A DNA stretch of 64,000 nucleotides from Arthrobacter caoxuetaonis (GTDB taxonomy: Bacteria > Actinomycetota > Actinomycetes > Actinomycetales > Micrococcaceae). The stretch spans positions 2,976,001 through 3,040,000 of the forward strand of contig NZ_CP099466.1 in the NCBI RefSeq assembly GCF_023921125.1, written 5' to 3'. This document shows, one piece after another, positions 28,296 to 37,022 of the stretch. Below the pieces are notes generated by a model, which did no database searches, was not told the origin of the DNA, and saw only the letters and a program-made list of their open reading frames with translations. The stretch's first letter is position 1. Each line of letters opens with the position of its first letter. Made by a program: the position numbers and the translations under genes.

Positions 28296-29070
28296 GGCGC
28301 ACCAGTGCCATCGACCAGGCCCTTGCGCCCAGCGCCAGCCCCAGACCGGTTACCGCGGTGGCCCATCCCAGCGGCCCGCCCGCCAAGACGGCCAGGGGGT
28401 TGCCACCGAGGAGATACCCCATCAGGAGCCCTGCGGCTGGAAGCCAGGTCAGCAGCTTCATCGTCGCTTTCGGACCAGACATCGCCGTGGCACGCGCTGC
28501 CGTGGAGTCCAGGGCGGCCTCCAGTTCCCGGCCGTACCGGGCGAGTATGCCGGCCAGCGGAGCGCCGCTGCGTTCCGACGCGTCTACGCAGGCCGCCAGG
28601 TCCTGCCAGACCATAGCCACGAAAGGATCTCCCGCCGCCGCTTGCTCAGCGGCCCGCTGGAAAACGGGAACCGGGCTCATGCCCAGGGCCGCCGCACGGG
28701 CAGCGGCTTCTAGAATCAACGGGGATGGGCTGTCTTCCCCGTCGATGAGCTCATCCTGCCTGCTCAGGCGTGCAGCGTCCGACCACAGTTCCCTCGGAGT
28801 CCGGCCCGCTGACAGCAGGCCCGCGAGCTGCTGGACCAGAAGCGGGAACCGGTGCAGCTCGTCGTCCCGCGACTCTCTGAGCCGACGGATCTTCGTACGG
28901 AAACGGGACCCCTGACGAGGTTTTTGCTTCCACCCAGCGCTGCGCTGCTTAGTCCCCTGGCTCGGCGGAAGGGCATCCGCTGGCCGGTGCTTTCCCGGCA
29001 GCCTGGCGGCGTCCCCCGCCAGCAGGATCCCCGCGAGCGCGAGCAGGGCTCCCACCGTCCACCCGGTCAT
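28267..29070 (-). CDS. tadB: TadB-like type II secretion F-domain protein
   Basis: 267-aa membrane protein with an N-terminal helix (VGALLALAGILLAG), a basic cytoplasmic loop, a GspF domain at about 60-190 (FPLLVQQLAGLLSAGRTPRELW) and two C-terminal helices. ATG 29070 is chosen because GGGAG lies 8 bases upstream; an in-frame codon at 29088 is possible. Located between tadA and tadC, the canonical order of actinobacterial Tad operons. Predicted to form the inner-membrane platform with TadC. Confidence 0.85.
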   Translation of the reverse strand: MTGWTVGALLALAGILLAGDAARLPGKHRPADALPPSQGTKQRSAGWKQKPRQGSRFRTKIRRLRESRDDELHRFPLLVQQLAGLLSAGRTPRELWSDAARLSRQDELIDGEDSPSPLILEAAARAAALGMSPVPVFQRAAEQAAAGDPFVAMVWQDLAACVDASERSGAPLAGILARYGRELEAALDSTAARATAMSGPKATMKLLTWLPAAGLLMGYLLGGNPLAVLAGGPLGWATAVTGLGLALGARAWSMALVRRAAGSAGGR

Positions 29071-29160
29071 CCCCTCATCTCCCGGCACCCGCTAAACCGC
29101 ACCCATCCGTGGGCAGGGACCGGAACAGGAACGGCCGGCTGGACACCTGGTCGCGGAACC

Positions 29161-30423
29161 TCATCCCGGGACAATCCCGCCGGCCAGCCTCTGCTGCAGC
29201 TGATCCCAGCCCCGCTGGCGCGGCTGGCCGCCCGGCTTCCAGGCAGGCTGGACTCTCAGCTCTCCGTGTGCCGCAACGGAAAAGATCCCAATCTCCCCGA
29301 TACGCCGGCCTGCCGGCGTGCGTTCCATATGGACGACTGCGTCCAGTGCTCCCGCGGCTTGCAGGGCGAGCGCATCGCTGCTCATCCCGGCCAGTGCGCC
29401 CAGGGCCGCCAACCGGGCCGGCACCGTTGACGCAGAGTTGGCATGGATGGTGCCCCCGGCGCCGTCATGCCCGGTGTTCATGGCGGCCAGCAGTTCCCGG
29501 ATCTCGGCTCCGCGGCACTCACCGACCACCAGACGGTCCGGACGCATCCGCAGTCCCTGCCGGACCAGTTCCGCCAGGTCAATGGAACCTGCTCCCTCCA
29601 CATTGGTGTGCCTGCACTGCAGTCCCACCACGTGCGGGTGCCTGGGGTCCAGTTCCGCTGCATCTTCGATGAGCACCAGGCGCTCGCCGGGCGCGCAGAG
29701 TCCCAGGAGCGCTGAGAGCAGCGTGGTTTTCCCGGTGCCGGTGGCACCGCTGACCAGGAAGTTCAGGCGGCCGGCGACAATCCGGCGCAGCAGCTGCCCT
29801 CCTTCTTCATCGAAGGTCCCCGCCGCAAGGAGTTCGGAAAGGGCAAAGCTCCGCGGGCGCCGCAGCCGGATTGAGAGCAGCGTGGTTCCCGTGGAGACGG
29901 GAGCCAGGACGGCGTGCACGCGGTGATCGCCCAGTTGGACATCCGCGCACGGGCAGGAATCATCCAGTCTCCTGCCGCCCGCGGCGAGCAGCCGGCCGGC
30001 AAGAGCCCGCACATCGGCGTCGGATTCGAACCTTATCCCGGTGAGCTCGAGACCGGCTCCGGTGTCCGTCCAGACCTGGTCTGGCGCGTTCACCAGGATG
30101 TCGGTAAGTTCGGGATCGCGAAGCAGGGGCTGAAGCGGCCCCAGGCCCTGCAGGTCCGCCCTGACCCGATCCACCGCCAGCAGGCCGCCTTCAGAGCCGA
30201 GGAGGCGTCCGCTGGCATGGACCGCCGCAGCCAGCCTTGTGCCTGTGACCGGGGTTTCTCCGGCGAGAAGATCCGCGCGTACCTGGGACACCAGGCCGGG
30301 ACTGTAGGTTCCGGAACCCTCCTGCAGGGCGGCGGTCCGGCGGGCGTGTTTGCGGGAGCGTTCCGGCACCGGCCCCGCCGCACCATCGTGCCGTTTTCCG
30401 CCCGGACCCCGGCCGGAAGTCAT
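29161..30423 (-). CDS. tadA: TadA/CpaF-family pilus assembly ATPase
   Basis: 420-aa secretion ATPase of the VirB11/CpaF family. An N-terminal domain (about 50-190) precedes Walker A in VSGATGTGKTTLLSALLG near residue 230; the Asp box (VLIEDAAELD), Walker B-type segment (MRPDRLVVGECRGAE) and His box (GHDGAGGTIHANS) follow. It energises Flp pilin polymerisation. The start ATG 30423 overlaps the stop of ssd (ATGA). As only one such ATPase is present, assembly and any retraction would use the same motor, as in other Tad systems. Confidence 0.93.
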   Translation of the reverse strand: MTSGRGPGGKRHDGAAGPVPERSRKHARRTAALQEGSGTYSPGLVSQVRADLLAGETPVTGTRLAAAVHASGRLLGSEGGLLAVDRVRADLQGLGPLQPLLRDPELTDILVNAPDQVWTDTGAGLELTGIRFESDADVRALAGRLLAAGGRRLDDSCPCADVQLGDHRVHAVLAPVSTGTTLLSIRLRRPRSFALSELLAAGTFDEEGGQLLRRIVAGRLNFLVSGATGTGKTTLLSALLGLCAPGERLVLIEDAAELDPRHPHVVGLQCRHTNVEGAGSIDLAELVRQGLRMRPDRLVVGECRGAEIRELLAAMNTGHDGAGGTIHANSASTVPARLAALGALAGMSSDALALQAAGALDAVVHMERTPAGRRIGEIGIFSVAAHGELRVQPAWKPGGQPRQRGWDQLQQRLAGGIVPG

Positions 30424-31571
30424 GCGTCGCCCGGAACCGGGTCAACGGCATCGAGGATCCGTGCCAGGGCACGCCTGAACCTGCGCCGCCTCAGTTCCAG
30501 CAACCTGCCTCTGTCTTCCGCCGCCGCGACAGCTCGCACACAGGGCAGATATCCCGCGAGGCGGATGCCTGCTGCGTCAGAGACACGGACCTCGTCGAGC
30601 CCTTCGCCGAAAGGACCACGGACAACCGCGAAGGTATCGGGGGCACTCGCCTGCAGGGACCCCCACCAGGAACGTGCAGCCAGGAGCAGCTGCGTCCGTC
30701 CGGAAAGGACAACCAGCAGGGCATCGCAGTGGCCCAGGACCAGGCTGCCCGGCCGCGGGCAGGTCCCCAGATCGAGAAACGTGAGGTCGAAGGCATAACG
30801 GGCAGCTTCGAGCACGGACGGCAGGACCTCCGCTTCCTGGCCTTCCTGCACCGGTTCACCTGCAGGTCTTGTCAGCAGCGAAAAGCCCCCGACATCCGGC
30901 AGGGCAGAGACCAGCTGTTCGGGGTTGAGCGTTCCCCGCACATCGGCCAGGTCCGGCCACCGCAGTCCCGGAATGCCTTCGGCTCCCAGCCGGTACTCCA
31001 GGCCTCCTCCACAGTCGTCAACGTCAGCAAGCAGGACACCCCTGCCTGTCTGTGCCGCCCGCTGTGCCAGCAGGCAGGCCAGCGTTGATCCCCCGGCACC
31101 CCCAAACGTTCCGGCAATCCCAACAACCCGTCCGCGGGGCCCGTTCCTCCGGGCAAGGTGTTCGGCAAGCCAGGCACCGGCAGCCGGCAGGGCCGCCACG
31201 CGGTCCATACCGCAGCGGGCCGCGTCTGACCACAGGGCCGCGCTCTCCGGACCCACGCAGATGGTTTCCGTTCCCCTAAGTCCGGCGAGCGAGGGGTTGC
31301 CTGCAGTACGGAGAAAATCAGGGGTGAGCAGCACGGTCTGTGGCTGCAGCCTCAGCGCCTCGGCTGCATCGCCGGCGATCTGCATGTCGATCCCCGCCGC
31401 GACGGCAATCCGGGCTATGTCATCCTGCAGCACCTGGTCCTCCGGCCGGATCAGGACGACTCCTGTGCCTGCCCCTGACGATACGGTGTCCTCCCTTCGG
31501 GGTAGTTCCCGCCCGGGTCCGTCAGCTGGCCGTCCACGCAGGTGTGGACGCCAGAGCGTCGTGTCTGTCAT
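30420..31571 (-). CDS. ssd: Ssd/CpaE-like MinD-family ATPase
   Basis: 383-aa protein: an N-terminal receiver-like pseudo-domain (about 30-115, VLIRPEDQVLQDDIARIA) and a C-terminal ParA/MinD ATPase with the P-loop GIAGTFGGAGGSTLACLLA near residue 145. The loop lacks the usual deviant-Walker double Lys (GGAGGST rather than KGGxGKT), so nucleotide hydrolysis may be impaired. Homologues are CpaE (pilus localisation) and mycobacterial Ssd (Rv3660c, septum-site determining). It heads the seven-gene Tad operon and is divergent from a PolA-like gene; the 139-base gap between them should contain the operon promoter. Confidence 0.85.
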   Translation of the reverse strand: MTDTTLWRPHLRGRPADGPGRELPRREDTVSSGAGTGVVLIRPEDQVLQDDIARIAVAAGIDMQIAGDAAEALRLQPQTVLLTPDFLRTAGNPSLAGLRGTETICVGPESAALWSDAARCGMDRVAALPAAGAWLAEHLARRNGPRGRVVGIAGTFGGAGGSTLACLLAQRAAQTGRGVLLADVDDCGGGLEYRLGAEGIPGLRWPDLADVRGTLNPEQLVSALPDVGGFSLLTRPAGEPVQEGQEAEVLPSVLEAARYAFDLTFLDLGTCPRPGSLVLGHCDALLVVLSGRTQLLLAARSWWGSLQASAPDTFAVVRGPFGEGLDEVRVSDAAGIRLAGYLPCVRAVAAAEDRGRLLELRRRRFRRALARILDAVDPVPGDA

Positions 31572-31710
31572 GGACCCAAGCCTTGCCGGAGTCTGCAAGG
31601 AAACCTGCCTGCCCGCCGCGATCTGTGGAGAACGCACCCCGGACGCCGGGATGTGCAGGATCGGAGAGCCGGATGCCCGAACCCGAACCGGGACAGGACA
31701 GAATGGGAGC

Positions 31711-33423
31711 GTGTACATAGTCCTCGCCCCTGCACCGGCAGCGCATGCCTGGGTGCTGCAGGAAACCGACGGAACCGGCGCACCCAGCGCATCCGCCGCC
31801 GTCGTGCCTTCTGCTGACCTTGCGGCGGCGGTCGACGCGGCGGAGACCCGGCCTGTCCGCTGGGTGTGGGACCGCACCCGCGAAACCTACGGCGCGCTGC
31901 TCGCCGCCGGAATCACCGTGGAACGAAGCCACGATGTCAGCCTGTGCCGTGAAATCCTGCGCCATTCTGAATACGCGGCCCCCACCGCCTACGTGGACGC
32001 GCTCCGCGCCAACGCGACTGACGCCGAACCGGACCTCGCTCCCCGCCGGCTTCTCCCCATACCGCCCGCACCGGACCAGGGCTCTCTGTTCGACGGACTT
32101 GACGGACTCGACGGCACGGAGGATCCCCGCGCCAGGAACCACGCCCGCACGGCCGAAGACGTTACGGCGGAGCTCCAGGACCAGCTCGCCGCCGTCGCCG
32201 GGTCCGCCGAACGCCGCAAGCTGACGCTGCTGTTGGCGGCAGAATCCGCCGGCGGACTCGTGGCGGCGGAGATGGAGCACTCCGGCATCCCCTGGCGCCG
32301 GGACCTGCACGAAGCCATGCTCGAAGAACAGCTGGGCCCCCGGCCGCCGGAGGGCCAGCGCCCGGCCAAGCTGGAGGCCGCGGCCGCGGAGCTCCGCGCT
32401 GCGCTGGGAAACCCGGCTTTCAACCCGGATTCGCCGCAGGAACTGCTCCGCGCCCTCCACCGCGCCGGCATCGAGGTCCGGACCACCCGCACGTGGGAGC
32501 TGGAGCAGCAGGACCACCCGGCGATTGAACCGCTGCTGCGCTACAAGAAGCTCTCCCGGCTGCTCTCCGCCAACGGCTGGGCCTGGTTGGATGACTGGGT
32601 CGACGGGGGACGGTTCCGCACCGAATACGTGGTGGGCGGCGTTGTCTCCGGCCGGTGGTCCTCCCGCGGCGGCGGTGCCCTGCAGATCCCCAAGAACGTG
32701 CGCGATGCCGTGCGTGCCGATCCGGGCCACAAACTCCTGGTTGCGGACGCGGCCCAGCTGGAGCCCCGGGTCTTGGCCGCACTGGGACAGGACGATGTGC
32801 TGGCTGCCGCCGCCCGCGGCAAGGACCTCTATCAGGGGATCGCCAACCAGGGCTTCAACGGCGACCGGTCACTGGCCAAGATCGCGATGCTCGGCGCCAT
32901 GTACGGGGCAACCAGCGGTGAAGCCGGGCGCCTGATGCCGGTCCTCACCCGGACCTACCCCCGGGCCATCGACGTCGTCGAACGGGCTGCCCGGGCCGGC
33001 GAAGCGGGCAAGAGCGTCTCCACCAGGCTGGGCCGCAGCACTCCGCCGGTCTCCGAACGCTGGCTGCGTTCCCAGCAGACCGCTTCCGCCGAGGAACAGC
33101 GCCGCGCAGACACCCTGGCACGTTCCCGGGGCCGTTTCACGCGAAACTTCGTGGTGCAGGGAACGGCTGCGGAATGGGCCACCTGCTGGCTGGCGGGGAT
33201 ACGACGCCGGCTGCGGGCGGCGTCGGGCACCTCGCCGGCGGGTCAGCTGGTGTTTTTCCTGCACGACGAAGTCATGCTGCACGTGCCCGCCGGGCGTGTC
33301 CGGGAAGCGGAAGCAATCGTCGCTGAAGCGGCCGCGGAGGCCACGGAACTGTTGTTCGGGCAGATCCCGCTGGAGTTCCCCGTGGTGAGCGCCGTCGTCG
33401 ACTCTTATGCGGAGGCGAAGTAG
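31711..33423 (+). CDS. PolA-like family A DNA polymerase, short form
   Basis: 570-aa protein annotated in related genomes as a bifunctional 3'-5' exonuclease/DNA polymerase. The polymerase core is clear: motif A is LLVADAAQLEPRVLAALG (canonical DYSQIELR altered but the Asp kept), motif B AKIAMLGAMYGATSGEAG and motif C FFLHDEVMLHVP. The N-terminal 190 residues correspond to the exonuclease region, yet I see no DxE catalytic motif, so proofreading is doubtful. There is no 5' nuclease domain. GTG 31711 is the best start by homology, though GGGAG is only one base away. It is distinct from the housekeeping Pol I, which should lie elsewhere. Confidence 0.85.
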   Translation: MYIVLAPAPAAHAWVLQETDGTGAPSASAAVVPSADLAAAVDAAETRPVRWVWDRTRETYGALLAAGITVERSHDVSLCREILRHSEYAAPTAYVDALRANATDAEPDLAPRRLLPIPPAPDQGSLFDGLDGLDGTEDPRARNHARTAEDVTAELQDQLAAVAGSAERRKLTLLLAAESAGGLVAAEMEHSGIPWRRDLHEAMLEEQLGPRPPEGQRPAKLEAAAAELRAALGNPAFNPDSPQELLRALHRAGIEVRTTRTWELEQQDHPAIEPLLRYKKLSRLLSANGWAWLDDWVDGGRFRTEYVVGGVVSGRWSSRGGGALQIPKNVRDAVRADPGHKLLVADAAQLEPRVLAALGQDDVLAAAARGKDLYQGIANQGFNGDRSLAKIAMLGAMYGATSGEAGRLMPVLTRTYPRAIDVVERAARAGEAGKSVSTRLGRSTPPVSERWLRSQQTASAEEQRRADTLARSRGRFTRNFVVQGTAAEWATCWLAGIRRRLRAASGTSPAGQLVFFLHDEVMLHVPAGRVREAEAIVAEAAAEATELLFGQIPLEFPVVSAVVDSYAEAK

Positions 33424-33434
33424 CCGTTCCGGCT

Positions 33435-34376
33435 CTACCTGCGCCCTGCGGTCCCGGACGGAGGAAGCTCTGCTGCCGGAAACCACCGAACCACCAGCAG
33501 CGAATATGCCAGCAGGAAGGCAAGGGAAAAGGGCAGGGCGGCAAGCGGCAGGTCGGTTGCATTCGGGTCTGCCAGGCCCACCGCGCCGAGGCCCAGGACG
33601 CCCACATTGTTGACCACGTGCAGAACGATCGCAGCCTCGAGCCCTCCTGTGCGCCACGTGATCCAGCCGGCGGCCACCGCGAAGGCAGCTACATCGATCT
33701 GTCCCACGATGCCGTAGTCATGGCCCAGGACGAACAGTGGAACAGGCATCAGGATCGCAAACGCCGGATGCCGCAGCCAGGACCCAATAACCTGCATCAG
33801 CAGCCCCCGGAAGGCGTATTCCTCTGCGGCAGCCTGGATCGGCACAACCGCCAGCACAACCAGCAGCAACAGCCAGACATCCCCGCCCCCGCCGTTCCCG
33901 GCGGAGGCTCCGCCTGTGGGTCCCTCGTTGCCCGGCAGCAGCAGGCTGACGGCGCTGGTCACCAGGAACAGTGCCGCGGCCAGCGCCAGGGGTTTAGGGA
34001 AGAGCCTCCATCGCAGCCGGCCCGCAGTTGATAAGAGTGTTCCAGCGGGACGCCTGCCGCCCCAGCGGACACCCAGCGCCGCGGCCGGCCAGAGCAGGCA
34101 AATCGTGCCCAGCAGGAAAGCCAGTTGCCCAGGGTCCCGCAGGTCGGCATCTTCTGACAGTGCCCGGTCAACGCTCACGGACACTGCAGGTACAAAAGCG
34201 CCCACAACCAGCATCACTACGACAGCAAGCAGGGTCAGGCCACAGAAGAGGCCGGCCGCGGTTAGCACGGTGAGCAGCGGACGCCACCAGCGGTAGTCCG
34301 GCACAGAACGGGCCATGCGGTGGAACGGGTAGGCGTGCACCTGGCGGCCGGGGAAGGTAGGCAGAGTGATAGACAT
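33435..34376 (-). CDS. CPBP-family intramembrane glutamic protease
   Basis: 313-aa multi-pass membrane protein. The CPBP/Abi motifs are present in order: EEYAFRGLLMQ (motif 1 with the Glu-Glu pair and Arg), FVLGHDYG (motif 2 His) and IVLHVVNN (motif 3 His/Asn). Bacterial members are implicated in prenylated-protein or bacteriocin-immunity proteolysis, and the substrate here is unknown. ATG 34376 is preferred over upstream in-frame ATGs at 34460 and 34505, which would reach into the control region of the divergent histidine kinase. Divergence from a two-component system suggests it may be a target of that system. Confidence 0.87.
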   Translation of the reverse strand: MSITLPTFPGRQVHAYPFHRMARSVPDYRWWRPLLTVLTAAGLFCGLTLLAVVVMLVVGAFVPAVSVSVDRALSEDADLRDPGQLAFLLGTICLLWPAAALGVRWGGRRPAGTLLSTAGRLRWRLFPKPLALAAALFLVTSAVSLLLPGNEGPTGGASAGNGGGGDVWLLLLVVLAVVPIQAAAEEYAFRGLLMQVIGSWLRHPAFAILMPVPLFVLGHDYGIVGQIDVAAFAVAAGWITWRTGGLEAAIVLHVVNNVGVLGLGAVGLADPNATDLPLAALPFSLAFLLAYSLLVVRWFPAAELPPSGTAGRR

Positions 34377-34509
34377 AACCCCAGCCTGTCCCGCCGGTAC
34401 GGCTGCCCGCTTCGGTACTTCGGCCCGTTTTTGTTGGCCAGTCGGCGTCGTGAAGTTCATGCTTTCGGCTAATTGCCGCTCTCCAGGGCCCCTCACTAGG
34501 ATCAATGAG

Positions 34510-35673
34510 ATGCCACAACGACTCGAACACCCCAGCGCCCTGAAAACTGCTGGCCTGACCTTCGGCGCCGCCGTAACGGGTCTCCTGGTTTTCCTGGTTG
34601 TTCAGGGCAGCATGCTTCCGCCCGACGGCGCCGATCCCGCCCCCTTCATCGGCCTGATGTTCCTGGACTTTATGCTGGGTGTCGCCGCCTTTGGCCTCCT
34701 CCCCCTGGCCCTCCGCCGGTTCCCCGTAGGTGCCGGGCTGGGGATCATCGCCCTGTCCTCCCTGTCAACGCTGGCCTTCGTTCCTGCCTGCATGGCCCTC
34801 ATCGGAATTGCCGCGCTGCGCCGCCCCCGAGCCCTGGCGGCAGCGGTGCTGGTTTATGCCGCTGCCGTCGCGGTGGACCTGACAGTCCGCCCTGTGGAAG
34901 ACATGGCCTGGTGGGCCTTGTCGCTGACCGCGCTGGCCATGCTCCTCGTCCTTGTCCTGATCGGCCTGAACCGCGGCGCACGCCGGGCGCTGATAGCCTC
35001 ACTCAGGCACGAAGCGGACAGCGCGCGCCGCGAGCAGGATGCCCTCGCCGCCCAGGCACGGCTGGCTGAGCGCACCCGCATCGCCCGGGAAATGCATGAC
35101 ACCCTGTCCCACCGGCTCAGCCTCATTGCCATGCATGCGGGAGCCCTGGAGTACCGCGCGGACCTTGACCGGGAGACCATCCGTTCCACTGCCGCCGTGC
35201 TGCGCGAAACTGCTCACACGGCTGCCGGGGAGTTGCGCACGGTCTTGTCCGTGCTGCGGGAGGAAGCCGCGGAAACCTCGCCGCAGCCCACCGTCCATTC
35301 CATTCCCGCCCTGGTTGAAACGGCCCGCGCAGCCGGCAGCGACGTCACGCTTCACATGGATCCGCCGCTGCGGGGAGACGAGGCAGCTTCTCTGCCGGAC
35401 GCCACGTCGCGCCACCTCTACCGCGTGGTGCAGGAAGGACTCACCAACGCGCAGAAACACGCTCCCGGCCTGCCGGTCACGGTATCGCTGACCGGTGGCC
35501 CCGGGCGGGGAATCACTGTATCCGCGAGCAACCCGGTGTCCGGGCAGGGCACCGCTGCGCCGGGTGGACTGGGACTGGTTGGCCTTGCCGAACGTGCCCG
35601 GCTCGCGGACGGCACTTTTGAATCCGGCCTCCGCCACGGCATGTACACCACCACCGTGAAGGTTCCGTGGTGA
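34510..35673 (+). CDS. NarL/DesK-type sensor histidine kinase
   Basis: 387-aa membrane kinase. Roughly five hydrophobic segments occupy residues 14-160 with no large extracellular sensor domain, so a membrane or small-molecule cue is likely. A coiled-coil linker precedes the HisKA_3 box REMHDTLSHRLSLIAMH (phospho-acceptor His near residue 196). The HATPase_c domain has the N box EGLTNAQKHAPG and G box GGLGLVGLAERARL. AGGA lies about 9 bases before ATG 34510. Its stop overlaps the response-regulator start (GTGA), a tightly coupled pair. Confidence 0.9.
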   Translation: MPQRLEHPSALKTAGLTFGAAVTGLLVFLVVQGSMLPPDGADPAPFIGLMFLDFMLGVAAFGLLPLALRRFPVGAGLGIIALSSLSTLAFVPACMALIGIAALRRPRALAAAVLVYAAAVAVDLTVRPVEDMAWWALSLTALAMLLVLVLIGLNRGARRALIASLRHEADSARREQDALAAQARLAERTRIAREMHDTLSHRLSLIAMHAGALEYRADLDRETIRSTAAVLRETAHTAAGELRTVLSVLREEAAETSPQPTVHSIPALVETARAAGSDVTLHMDPPLRGDEAASLPDATSRHLYRVVQEGLTNAQKHAPGLPVTVSLTGGPGRGITVSASNPVSGQGTAAPGGLGLVGLAERARLADGTFESGLRHGMYTTTVKVPW

Positions 35674-36365
35674 GTGTGGAACCGATCCGGATCCTGGTCG
35701 TAGATGATGAGCCCCTCATCCGGGCCGGGCTGCGGCTCATTCTTGAAGGTGCCCCGGATATTTCCATTGTTGGTGAAGCGGGCGACGGCGAGGCAGCGCT
35801 CAGGCTCGCTGCCGAGCACCGGCCCGACGTCGTGCTGATGGACATCCGTATGCCCGTACTGAATGGAATCGCGGCGACGGAACGCATTACCGGGTCCCTG
35901 CGCCCGCCACGGATCATCGTCCTGACTTCGTTCGACACCGATGACTTTATTCTGGACGCGCTGCGGGCAGGGGCAAGCGGATTCCTGCTCAAGGACACGG
36001 CCCCCGCAGACCTGGTATCCGCCGTCCGGGACGCTGCACAGGACAACCTGCGCTTCTCCCCGAAAATCCTCAGGCGGATCGTCGCCGCGGCAGCCTCAGC
36101 CCCGGGCCCCGCCCAGCTTCCCGAGGACCGGTTGAAGGAACTGAGCAACCGTGAACGCGCCGTGGCAGAGGCGGTAGCCCGGGGGCTGACGAACACGGAG
36201 ATCAGTGCCGAACTTTTCGTCAGTGTCGCCACCGTCAAGACGCATGTCGCCAATGCCTTTACCAAGCTGGACGTGACCAACCGCGTCCAGCTCGCCGTAG
36301 CGGTCCTGGAATCGGGGCCGCCCAGGCCAGGCACCCGGCTAGAGGGCAGGGACCATCTCGCGTGA
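35670..36365 (+). CDS. LuxR/NarL-family response regulator
   Basis: 231-aa regulator. The receiver domain (about 5-120) has the acidic pocket in VVDDEP and phospho-acceptor Asp near 57 in VVLMDIRMPV, with Lys in FLLKDTAP. The C-terminal LuxR-type HTH (LSNRERAVAEAVARGLTNTEI, recognition helix VATVKTHVANAF) spans about 160-220. GTG 35670 overlaps the kinase stop; GTG 35667 is an alternative. Its last 27 bases overlap the 3' end of the convergent CoA pyrophosphatase gene, so both C-termini are encoded in the same DNA. Confidence 0.92.
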   Translation: MSVEPIRILVVDDEPLIRAGLRLILEGAPDISIVGEAGDGEAALRLAAEHRPDVVLMDIRMPVLNGIAATERITGSLRPPRIIVLTSFDTDDFILDALRAGASGFLLKDTAPADLVSAVRDAAQDNLRFSPKILRRIVAAAASAPGPAQLPEDRLKELSNRERAVAEAVARGLTNTEISAELFVSVATVKTHVANAFTKLDVTNRVQLAVAVLESGPPRPGTRLEGRDHLA

Positions 36366-37022
36366 GGTGTCCCACGGCAGCGTCCAGCCGAGCTGGTTGA
36401 ACAGATCGTCCAGGATCAGGGCCGTGAAGCCCCAAACCACCACGCCGTTCACCAGGAACGCCGGCCCGCGGTGCACCTGTCCCCCGCGGGCGACCACGGT
36501 GGTGCGCCGGTTGGCCGGGTCCAGCAGGTCCGCTACCGGGACGCGGAACACCGAAGCGGATTCAGCCTCATCCACAACATCGACCGGCGTCGGCTTGTCC
36601 CACCATCCCAGCACCGGCGTGACCAGGAAGTTGCTGACCGGCAGCCCCACTTCCGGCAGCGCACCGAGGATCCGCACGCCGGAGGGATCCAGCCCGGTCT
36701 CCTCGTTCGCTTCGCGGAGGGCGGCAGCAATGGCATCGGTGTCGGAGTCATCTACGGCACCGCCGGGAAAGGCGATCTGGCCGGGATGCGAGTTCAGCGT
36801 GGACGCTCGTTCCACAAAGAGTACGTCCAGGTCATCGGGCACCGCGTCGGCGTGGAAGCGTGCCGGATGCTCATCCAGCACGCCGAACAGGATCAGCACC
36901 GCCGCGGCCCGGGCAGCGTCAGGATCCACGGCCCGGGTCATGAACCGCAGGTCCCGGCCAAAGTTGCCGGCGCCGTCGGATACCAAAGCGCCGAAAGCCT
37001 CCAGCTCTGCCTGGGCGCTCAT
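36339..37022 (-). CDS. NUDIX coenzyme A pyrophosphatase
   Basis: 227-aa NUDIX hydrolase. The NUDIX box is complete: FPGGAVDDSDTDAIAAALREANEETGLD, seen as GG...REANEETG around residues 90-110. The adjacent LNSHPGQIAFPGG matches the extended CoA-pyrophosphatase signature (cleaving CoA or acyl-CoA to 4'-phosphopantetheine and 3',5'-ADP). Coupled to nth by an ATGA overlap, an association conserved in actinobacteria (Rv3672c/Rv3674c). Its C-terminal codons overlap the response regulator on the other strand. Confidence 0.9.
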   Translation of the reverse strand: MSAQAELEAFGALVSDGAGNFGRDLRFMTRAVDPDAARAAAVLILFGVLDEHPARFHADAVPDDLDVLFVERASTLNSHPGQIAFPGGAVDDSDTDAIAAALREANEETGLDPSGVRILGALPEVGLPVSNFLVTPVLGWWDKPTPVDVVDEAESASVFRVPVADLLDPANRRTTVVARGGQVHRGPAFLVNGVVVWGFTALILDDLFNQLGWTLPWDTSREMVPAL

